7,545 nucleotides of DNA, taken from NCBI GenBank assembly GCA_946480575.1, contig CAMLKF010000074.1:1-7545 (forward strand), written 5' to 3'. Position numbers and translations under genes: made by a program. The notes under the pieces were generated by a model, which did no database searches, was not told the origin of the DNA, and worked only from the letters and a program-made list of their open reading frames with translations. Positions within the stretch are counted from its first letter, which is position 1; each line of letters opens with the position of its first letter. Of the stretch, positions 1-5,206 are shown piece by piece. Source of the stretch: an uncultured Nitrososphaera sp. (GTDB lineage Archaea > Thermoproteota > Nitrososphaeria > Nitrososphaerales > Nitrososphaeraceae).

Positions 1-58
1 ATATCACAGAGGAGAGTAAAAGACGGTTTTTATTGTCATAACCTGTGCTTTTTCTTCT

Positions 59-573
59 TCAAGTTTTCCAAGGGGTATCTTGTCTTTCCTTCCAAGAATT
101 ATTGTACAACGCAGAGTATCTAATGAGTTCAAGGGTAAAGTCTGGAAACTTGTCAAGGTGTGACAATATCTCATCCTTTGTATCGCGCCCAATCTGTTGA
201 ACAATGCTGTCATCGCCCAAATACTGTTGCAATAATTCTATCCGTTTCTCTACGTCTATTTCATCCAAGCTTGCGGCTACAACAGTGCCAAGCAATGAAA
301 GGCGGAAGCAAGGTACGCCGTCCATCTGAAAAACCCTTGGTCCCCTCGTAGCTGGCAAAAAACCATCCACTTCTACAATACCTGATGGAACAAGATTGTC
401 GTTTAACTCCTTATATACGTGGGTGTAGGCATTTCAGAGAGAGATCTTGAATTTCTTTGCAAGTTCCTTTGCCAATGCGCCCTTTGTCATGCTGGATAGC
501 TGCTGCTGCACCAGGCAAACCAAGATGTACCTCTAATGCGTTCCCCTAAGAGAAATTCCGGAGGCTTGACTCT
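59..573 (-). pseudogene. Broken paralog of the winged-helix protein at 2460-3023
   Basis: Only the C-terminal 103 codons (370 down to 59, from a GTG) are open, but homology to the intact protein at 2460-3023 continues upstream. In the same frame, 490-371 reads MTKGALAKEL..., then a TGA at 434-436, then NAYTHVYKEL and LVPSGIVE. This aligns without gaps to the helix-turn-helix and wing of the intact copy, with the TGA standing where the intact copy has Ser. Further up, 573-529 in another frame reads RVKPPEFLLGERIRG, matching RVRP...NERYRKG. The join at about 524-528 lacks roughly 25 nt relative to the intact gene and shifts the frame. The C-terminal block GPRVFQ...ASLDEI shares 19 of 29 residues with its counterpart. 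No start codon is evident. It is most simply a decayed duplicate; a C-terminal fragment expressed from the GTG cannot be excluded. Confidence 0.82.
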
Positions 574-642
574 TGGGGAATATACAGATTTTCATGTTCG
601 GCGACATTGTCAGCATTAAATGTCATCGATCAATATCTCTTC

Positions 643-664
643 CTCTCTCTCTCTCACACACACA
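643..664. repeat. Dinucleotide tract (CT)6(CA)5
   Basis: Six CT units are followed directly by five CA units. The tract lies between the 3' end of amt and the 5' remains of the decayed winged-helix gene, so it is non-coding. Such tracts slip easily during replication. No function is visible. Confidence 0.8.
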
Positions 665-669
665 AGGAG

Positions 670-674
670 AAAAA
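670..674 (-). terminator. Short T-run after amt
   Basis: On the minus strand a run of five T follows the amt stop codon by a few bases. Archaeal termination commonly uses T-rich tracts on the non-template strand. The run is short and there is no hairpin, so this is a weak call. Confidence 0.3.
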
Positions 675-677
675 GGC

Positions 678-2177
678 TCAGGTTACGTACGCCCTTTCTC
701 CATGCTGCGCCAAGTCGAGTCCGATTTCCTCTTCCTTTGGAGTGACCCTTATTCCGCCGGGCCATACCATATCCATCACCTTGATAATGGCTGCAGTTAT
801 GCCTAGTGACCATGCTATGGCTGCAAATGCGCCTACCGCGTTTTCATACAGCTGTGCAGGGTTGCCGAATGCTAAGCCGTTGTCACCCCACGGAGTGAAC
901 CTCTGTTCAGCAAATATTCCTGTCAGGAGCGCGCCTATCAAACCTCCAATGCCATGTACTGCCCATGTGTCAAGTGCGTCGTCCCACTTGCGACGGGTCT
1001 TGAACACAACTGCAAAATAGCAGCCTAATCCGGCCGCGATTCCAATGATGATTGCAGACATTGGAGATACGAATCCAGATGCCGGCGTGATGGCCACAAG
1101 TCCTGCAACTGCGCCAGAGGCTGCGCCGACCGTCGAAGGTCTTCCAGTGTGCGCCCACGATACCAGCGCCCATGTTACTACCGCCATGCCTGTTGCAACT
1201 TGGGTAGCAACGAATGCGCTCGTGGCGTTTGTGGCCGCTGCAGCTGCAGAGCCTGCGTTGAAGCCGAACCAGCCAAACCACAGTAGCGCTGCACCGAGCA
1301 CGACTAGCGATATGTTGTGAGATTCCATCGGGACCTTGCCGTATCCCAGCCTGCGCCCAAGCATCAGAGCTATTACCAGTCCTGACCAGCCAGACGTAAT
1401 GTGTATGACTGTCCCGCCTGCAAAGTCAAGCGCGCCAAGGCATCCGCCCCATCCAAAGCCACAATAGCCCGGTGTCATTCCATAGTTGTCAGCCGCTGTA
1501 ATCTGCCATGTCCAGTGTGCTGCAAAGTCGTAGACGAATGTAGCCCAAATTACGATGAAGATTATGAATGCGCTGAACTTCATCCTCTCTGCCACAGAAG
1601 CTACAATCAGCGCAGGTGTGATGATGGCGAACATCATCTGAAATATCATGTATGTTTGATGCGGGATAGTATATCCTGTTATACCTCCATAAGCGTTAGA
1701 GGGAACATCGTGTAACACGTTCTGCAATCCTACCCAATCCAGTGTCCCTATGAACCCGTATCCGCCTGCATCAGGTCCAAAGGCAAGACTGTAGCCCCAA
1801 AGCACCCATTGTACTGCAATTACACCAGTTGTGATGAAAACCATGTGTATGGTGTTGACAGCATTCTTTTGTCTCGCTAGACCGCCATAGAACATAGCCA
1901 AACCTGCAGGGGTCATGACCAGCACCAGAGCAGAAGCGGTCAGCATCCATGCGTTGTCTCCAGGAATTATTTCACAGGGCACAAGCTGGTCTGTTGGATT
2001 TCCTTCCTCGTCTGTTGCAAGTACAAAGCTTCCATCTTCGTTTGTCTGGAAGCAGTGATACTTTACCGCAGGATCGCTTTCCGTGTATGCAAAAGCGCCT
2101 TGAACTAAACCCAAGAAGAGTAATGCTATAGTCACGGCGACCAGCATTACGATACCCTTTGATCTTATGGTGTCCAT
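678..2177 (-). CDS. amt: Ammonium transporter (Amt/MEP/Rh family)
   Basis: A membrane channel that takes up ammonium/ammonia. With the start at 2177 it has 499 residues. Residues 1-30 form a signal peptide (Arg5, Lys7, a hydrophobic core, cleavage after AFA), followed by an extracytoplasmic stretch of about 45 residues with Cys42 and Cys68 and then the usual 11-helix core. The family signature starting DFAGG runs from 251 to 276 with no mismatch. Asp251 and His259, and His408 in WAVHGIGG, match the conserved Asp and the twin pore histidines of AmtB; WFGF at 303-306 matches the pore-lining motif. The tail ends with the conserved GLD..HGE.AY (486-497). An ATG at 2216 also lies in frame, but the TATA box falls inside that extension and the signal peptide would be buried, so 2177 is preferred. 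No glnK neighbour is in the window; the divergent neighbour is a putative DNA-binding protein. Confidence 0.96.
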   Translation of the reverse strand: MDTIRSKGIVMLVAVTIALLFLGLVQGAFAYTESDPAVKYHCFQTNEDGSFVLATDEEGNPTDQLVPCEIIPGDNAWMLTASALVLVMTPAGLAMFYGGLARQKNAVNTIHMVFITTGVIAVQWVLWGYSLAFGPDAGGYGFIGTLDWVGLQNVLHDVPSNAYGGITGYTIPHQTYMIFQMMFAIITPALIVASVAERMKFSAFIIFIVIWATFVYDFAAHWTWQITAADNYGMTPGYCGFGWGGCLGALDFAGGTVIHITSGWSGLVIALMLGRRLGYGKVPMESHNISLVVLGAALLWFGWFGFNAGSAAAAATNATSAFVATQVATGMAVVTWALVSWAHTGRPSTVGAASGAVAGLVAITPASGFVSPMSAIIIGIAAGLGCYFAVVFKTRRKWDDALDTWAVHGIGGLIGALLTGIFAEQRFTPWGDNGLAFGNPAQLYENAVGAFAAIAWSLGITAAIIKVMDMVWPGGIRVTPKEEEIGLDLAQHGERAYVT

Positions 2178-2200
2178 AATTACAAAAGCGCAATTGACAG

Positions 2201-2212
2201 CGATATAAAAAA
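2201..2212 (-). promoter_or_regulatory. TATA box of amt
   Basis: The minus strand reads TTTTTTATATCG, centred about 29 nt upstream of the ATG at 2177. That spacing puts the transcription start almost at the ATG, giving a leaderless message, and it rules out the upstream ATG at 2216. A CAATTG palindrome (2191-2196) lies between the box and the start codon. Confidence 0.6.
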
Positions 2213-2229
2213 TCATGTAACTTTGTATT

Positions 2230-2256
2230 TTATTGCAAGTTATCTACCATTGCAGC
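2230..2256 (+). repeat. Imperfect direct repeat, copy A
   Basis: These 27 bases match 3114-3140 at 22 positions, with TTATTGCAAG identical at the left and TGCAGC identical at the right. The two copies flank the winged-helix gene in the same orientation. Copy A lies upstream of the amt TATA box. A chance match in AT-rich sequence is possible. Confidence 0.35.
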
Positions 2257-2459
2257 CAGACTAGAGATAATAACTAAATTAAAAATATAATAAAATAACA
2301 TCGACTATAATTATATTTGATACTCTTTATTTTTAGCTTTGCAGATCGCGAAATATTTTGCCTCTTGAGCTATTCCCGTCCAAATCTCCCAAAGAAATTA
2401 AAAGATTCATAAAAACTTCTCAGGTTGGTTAAACATTAATGCATCGTTGACAAAAAACT
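2257..2459. promoter_or_regulatory. AT-rich divergent control region
   Basis: The 282 bases between the two divergent starts (2178-2459) are strongly AT-rich and have no open reading frame with coding character. A perfect 10-bp palindrome TATAATTATA lies at 2306-2315. A TATA-like TTAAACATT at 2429-2437 is centred 27 nt before the TTG at 2460, fitting a leaderless transcript of the rightward gene. Either strand could be controlled from here; the actual operators cannot be told from the sequence alone. Confidence 0.45.
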
Positions 2460-3023
2460 TTGTTGGAGCCAGCAAAGCGGGTGCGACCTATACAAATCAA
2501 CGAGCGCTATCGAAAAGGCGAGCTATCAACCAGAGCGATAAAACAGAGATTGATTATAAAGGTACTCGCAATGGCTCCCGACCAGACACGAAATGCTATT
2601 GCTAGGCAGCTAGTGAGAGAACTTGGGTTGTCTGCGTCAAGTGCTTATCATTATGTCTTCAAGGAGCTGGGTGAATGTTTGATTCCTGGTGGCATAGTGG
2701 AGCAAGCTGCTTATGTTAAAACAGGCATGGGTCCTAGAATTCTTCAAAAAACTGGTATTCCAGCTTTTCGTCTGTCAGAGATTGGCACCATAATAGCTGC
2801 ATCTTTAGACGAAATAGAATTTTCCAAAAGGAGCAGAATTGTAGAAAATTATCTGATATCAAAGGCTACATCAGATTCAAGATCGTTTGCGGTGTACGAA
2901 GAGGCACTGTCAAGATTTCGAAAGAATCCTCAGTTTGGCTTTGAGATGTTGAAGCAAGGGGTTTCTGAATTTCTGCAAGGAAAGCTTGACCAGCCGATCG
3001 CCCTGTTGCTAAAAACTATTTGA
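2460..3023 (+). CDS. Putative winged-helix DNA-binding protein, uncharacterized family
   Basis: I do not recognise a named family. The 187-residue protein starts at a tandem TTG-TTG (2460 or 2463), as an in-frame TGA lies 12 nt upstream and no ATG fits. A basic N-terminus (1-23) is followed by three predicted helices: 24-38, 43-55 (TRNAIARQLVREL) and 58-72 (SASSAYHYVFKEL). Then comes a short extended segment IPGGIVEQ (75-82). This order resembles a winged helix-turn-helix with 58-72 as recognition helix. The C-terminal half (91-187) carries the block GIPAFRLSEIGT...ASLDEIE, which is the best conserved part between this protein and its dead copy at 59-573, and is otherwise helical; it may be a dimer or ligand domain. 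No signal peptide or membrane helix is seen. It is divergent from amt, so regulation of ammonium uptake is a reasonable but untested guess. Confidence 0.85.
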   Translation: MLEPAKRVRPIQINERYRKGELSTRAIKQRLIIKVLAMAPDQTRNAIARQLVRELGLSASSAYHYVFKELGECLIPGGIVEQAAYVKTGMGPRILQKTGIPAFRLSEIGTIIAASLDEIEFSKRSRIVENYLISKATSDSRSFAVYEEALSRFRKNPQFGFEMLKQGVSEFLQGKLDQPIALLLKTI

Positions 3024-3100
3024 ACGAACAATTCATTGCAGGTCCGTCGTAAGTAAAAAGCGTTCGTTAAACAGTGTGTTTTTTTGCGTGGGACTTTTTT
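3023..3100 (+). terminator. T-rich terminator region after the winged-helix gene
   Basis: A 7-bp inverted repeat (AACGAAC 3023-3029, GTTCGTT 3062-3068) directly follows the stop codon. Runs of seven T (3079-3085) and six T (3095-3100) come next. The T-runs alone suit archaeal termination; the hairpin has a 32-nt loop and may be incidental. Confidence 0.5.
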
Positions 3101-3113
3101 AATAATTATTTAG

Positions 3114-3140
3114 TTATTGCAAGATAGCTAACTCTGCAGC
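3114..3140 (+). repeat. Imperfect direct repeat, copy B
   Basis: This is the second copy of the 27-nt repeat at 2230-2256, 22 of 27 bases identical. It lies in the non-coding stretch 3024-3261, which otherwise shows only the terminator and the next promoter. Confidence 0.35.
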
Positions 3141-3233
3141 TACAGGTTGCCAGCTCATGTTTTTAGCTTTTCCTGAATAGCCACGCCCTGACGATTTTTG
3201 TTTGTTGTAATTAATTGCCTTTAACAGAAATGG

Positions 3234-3239
3234 TTAAAT
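3234..3239 (+). promoter_or_regulatory. TATA-like box of the cupin gene
   Basis: TTAAAT is centred about 26 nt before the ATG at 3262, again predicting a leaderless message. No Shine-Dalgarno sequence precedes the ATG. Confidence 0.45.
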
Positions 3240-3261
3240 CACTTTTTCCCCTCTTTGTTAT

Positions 3262-3645
3262 ATGAACAAGGTTTATTCTGAAAACAGGCCGTGGGGCAGA
3301 TTTGAAAAGTTCCATGAAAACAAGCCCTGCACTGTCAAATTGATTTACATCAATGCGAATTCCCGGCTCAGCCTCCAGTACCATAACAAGCGATCCGAGT
3401 TCTGGAAGGTGGTCAAGGGCACTGCGATTGTGGAGCTGGACGGCAAAGTCGTTATCCTCACAGAGGGTGAGACCATCGCTATTCCAAGGAGGGCAAAGCA
3501 CCGCGTCGGCGCGCTCGACAGTGATTGTGTGATCCTTGAAATCGCGTACGGCAAGTTTGACGAAAACGACATCGTGCGCATCGAGGACGACTACCAGAGG
3601 GCCGAGATGCCGGCCGCCAAGGCCAAGGCAGCAGCCTCAAGTTGA
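3262..3645 (+). CDS. Cupin, type II mannose-6-phosphate isomerase family
   Basis: A 127-residue single-domain cupin resembling the C-terminal isomerase half of ManC-type mannose-1-phosphate guanylyltransferase/mannose-6-phosphate isomerase. Hallmarks in order are RPWGRFE (9-15), SRLSLQYH (34-41), RSEFW (44-48), a VVKGTA turn (50-55), IPRRAKHRV (74-82) and the closing DIVRIEDDYQR (103-113). Metal-binding candidates are His41, Glu46 and His80; the second histidine of the usual HxH pair is Lys43 here, so metal binding may be reduced or differ. The last 13 residues are Ala/Lys-rich and look like a disordered tail. It would interconvert mannose-6-phosphate and fructose-6-phosphate, but a stand-alone cupin of this size could act on another sugar phosphate. 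It has its own promoter, and no nucleotidyltransferase domain is adjacent. Confidence 0.85.
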   Translation: MNKVYSENRPWGRFEKFHENKPCTVKLIYINANSRLSLQYHNKRSEFWKVVKGTAIVELDGKVVILTEGETIAIPRRAKHRVGALDSDCVILEIAYGKFDENDIVRIEDDYQRAEMPAAKAKAAASS

Positions 3646-3664
3646 TATAGAGGCGTTGGCAGGC

Positions 3665-3672
3665 ATATATAC
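3665..3672 (+). promoter_or_regulatory. TATA-like box before the small broken gene
   Basis: ATATATAC lies 69-76 nt upstream of the TTG at 3741 and could start a transcript near 3692-3697. This leaves a leader of about 45 nt, unlike the leaderless neighbours, so either the true start of the broken gene is farther upstream or this is not its promoter. Confidence 0.25.
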
Positions 3673-3740
3673 AAGTCCGCCTTGGTAGAGCTGAAAAAAA
3701 TACTAAAGGGCAAAAAAAGCGAAGGTATGTCTCTGTCTAC

Positions 3741-3907
3741 TTGGCGAAGAAGAGCATAACGATAACGTCTGCTGAAAATGGCGTGTGCCGGTGCTGCAGG
3801 TAACAAACGAGTACGGCAATTCTGTCACGTACGAGATTTCAGACAGCTACCGCTTCGACAACCTTCTCTTAAATCTATGGCAGTTTGTCAGGGACAGTCA
3901 GCATTAA
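3741..3907 (+). pseudogene. Small frame-broken gene of unknown function
   Basis: Two frames join into one protein-like sequence. The frame starting at TTG 3741 reads MAKKSITITSAENGV to 3785, then runs out of frame. The frame starting two bases later (3788) reads PVLQVTNEYGNSVTYEI, then SDSYRFDNLLLNLW, then QFVRDSQH, ending at TAA 3905-3907. The joint is GTGTG at 3783-3787, so one extra TG explains the break. The combined product is about 54 residues, with alternating polar and hydrophobic residues at first, suggesting beta strands, then a helix. The upstream frame stays open back to 3651 and also reads plausibly (RRYVSVYLAKK), so the true N-terminus may lie earlier; no ATG is in frame. It lies between the cupin gene and pyrD. 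I do not recognise a family. A sequencing error at the GTGTG would make it an intact gene. Confidence 0.5.
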
Positions 3908-3909
3908 GC

Positions 3910-3918
3910 CTATATAGG
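3910..3918 (+). promoter_or_regulatory. TATA box of pyrD
   Basis: CTATATAGG is centred about 29 nt before the GTG at 3943. The spacing supports that GTG as the start of a leaderless transcript, and no ribosome-binding site is visible. Confidence 0.6.
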
Positions 3919-3942
3919 AAAGTGAAATAGCGGCAATAGACA

Positions 3943-5121
3943 GTGCAGCTTGTAGACACCTTCAAGGCAAGTCTGGACCCATCTCTCTTTAGGCTCTATC
4001 GAAGATATCTTTATTCGCGCAGCAAGGCAACAGACGAGCTTGCGCAGGCAGAAGTGGTGCACGAAAAGGCAAAGGAGCGTCTGCAAAAGATGGCTGACAA
4101 GTTCCGGCAGAATGCGTATTATTTTGACCCCGGCGACCAGCTGGCTGTAGAGATTGAAGGTTTCAAATTGAAAAGCCCGGTTGGAATTGCAGCCGGCTTT
4201 GACAAGAACTGCGACGTGCTCGGACCGACATCATACGTCTTTGGCTTTTTGAACCCGGGGAGCGTGCTAAAGAACCCCCGCCCAGGCAACCCGCAGCGCC
4301 CCAAAAGCGAAGGCACCGTGCGTATTGTAGTGGACAACGAGCGCGAAGCGATAATCAACGCGCAAGGGTACCCGCACAAAGGGCTCGACTATGTGGTCAG
4401 CAACCTCAAAAAGTTCAGCGAGAGCCCGAAAGGCGGCGCAAAAATCCTGCTGAACTTTTCAGGCATTACCGACATGTATACCGAAGACGCGGTGCTAGAC
4501 GCGTGTAAAGAGATCATTACCAAAACCGCGCCATACGTCGACTTTGGATTTGAAGAGAACCGGACATCGCCAAATACCGACTTTAACAAGGTGCTCCAGA
4601 CGCCTGAGTTCACCAAAAAGATGATCGACCTGATGAACACCCATGTACCCGGCAAGGTCAAGGCATCGAAAATATCGCCGTATGGCCGGCTGTCGCAATC
4701 TGACAAAGAAAGGCAGGGCAAGTTGAAAATGATAAAGGTGTTTTACGAAAACGGCGGGCAGGCAATCGTCCTTGGCAACACGAGGCCGGTCGACACAAAG
4801 TCAGGCAGCAGGCTCACCAGGAATTTTGCAAGAGGCGTCGCCGGCGAGAGCGGCAGGCCGCTATTGCCATACATGCTCAAGCTGGTGGAAGACGTGCACA
4901 GGGCGTTCCCGGATTTGACGATAATCGCATGCGGAGGCATCTTTTCTGGCGAAGACGCATGGAAGGCGTATGAAAAAGGCGCGACTCTAATTTCGCTATA
5001 CACTGCACTGACGTTCTATGGGTTTGGAGTAGTAAGGGACATCCACAATGTCCTGAAAAAGAAACTGGGTGATCAAACTCTGCAGGCTTTTATAGAAAAG
5101 CGCGATGCTCTCACCCATTGA
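3943..5121 (+). CDS. pyrD: Dihydroorotate dehydrogenase, class 2 (quinone-linked) type
   Basis: It oxidises dihydroorotate to orotate in pyrimidine synthesis, using FMN; class 2 enzymes pass electrons to membrane quinone. The 392-residue protein starts at GTG. An amphipathic N-terminal section (1-60, with AEVVHEKAKERL) matches the membrane-associating helices of class 2. A TIM-barrel follows, with PVGIAAGFDKN (79-89), PGNP (114-117), SPNT (209-212), LGNT (277-280), GESGRPL (301-307) and ACGGIFSGEDA (329-339). Residues equivalent to the E. coli orotate contacts are kept: Lys88, Asn139, Asn206, Asn211, Asn279 and Thr280, with Ser209 as the class 2 catalytic base. Phe115 of E. coli is Tyr143 here. 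Two segments differ from bacterial enzymes: NAQGYPHKG for NRMGFNNxG, and NFSGITD for NIGKNK. It is somewhat longer than E. coli PyrD (336). Its own TATA box argues against an operon with the cupin. Confidence 0.85.
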   Translation: MQLVDTFKASLDPSLFRLYRRYLYSRSKATDELAQAEVVHEKAKERLQKMADKFRQNAYYFDPGDQLAVEIEGFKLKSPVGIAAGFDKNCDVLGPTSYVFGFLNPGSVLKNPRPGNPQRPKSEGTVRIVVDNEREAIINAQGYPHKGLDYVVSNLKKFSESPKGGAKILLNFSGITDMYTEDAVLDACKEIITKTAPYVDFGFEENRTSPNTDFNKVLQTPEFTKKMIDLMNTHVPGKVKASKISPYGRLSQSDKERQGKLKMIKVFYENGGQAIVLGNTRPVDTKSGSRLTRNFARGVAGESGRPLLPYMLKLVEDVHRAFPDLTIIACGGIFSGEDAWKAYEKGATLISLYTALTFYGFGVVRDIHNVLKKKLGDQTLQAFIEKRDALTH

Positions 5122-5159
5122 AATCTCCTAACAGAAACCTTTGCAAGATATTGGAAACC

Positions 5160-5198
5160 TTTTAATGCACCTGTAGTCATTTTCCCTTAAACAGGGGT
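5160..5198 (+). promoter_or_regulatory. Promoter and ribosome-binding site of the radical SAM gene
   Basis: A TATA-like TTTTAATG (5160-5167) is followed by AGGGGT (5193-5198), 8 nt before the TTG at 5207. Together they predict a short leader with a Shine-Dalgarno-like site, unlike the leaderless neighbours, and they support the TTG over the ATG at 5252. Confidence 0.4.
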
Positions 5199-5206
5199 TT
5201 AGCAGA

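Noticed and set aside
4..213. Minus-strand 69-codon frame at the left edge
   Set aside because: It is an alternate frame of the decayed winged-helix gene, whose homology clearly lies in the other frame.
434..436. In-frame TGA as a recoded (selenocysteine-type) codon
   Set aside because: The intact paralog has Ser here, no recoding element is visible, and the gene is also broken upstream.
607..1020. Plus-strand 137-codon frame opposite amt
   Set aside because: It is antisense to conserved amt codons and has a composition typical of a shadow frame.
2175..2216. Upstream ATG at 2216 as the amt start (13 extra residues)
   Set aside because: The extension overlaps the amt TATA box and would bury the signal peptide.
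3114..3233. Minus-strand 40-codon frame ending SWQPVAAELAILQ
   Set aside because: It reads somewhat like protein but has only an internal ATG giving 14 residues, lies in AT-rich spacer and overlaps a terminator/promoter area; coding status cannot be supported.
3591..3806. Minus-strand 71-codon frame
   Set aside because: It overlaps the cupin end and the small plus-strand gene; it has no promoter, and the plus strand gives the better protein.
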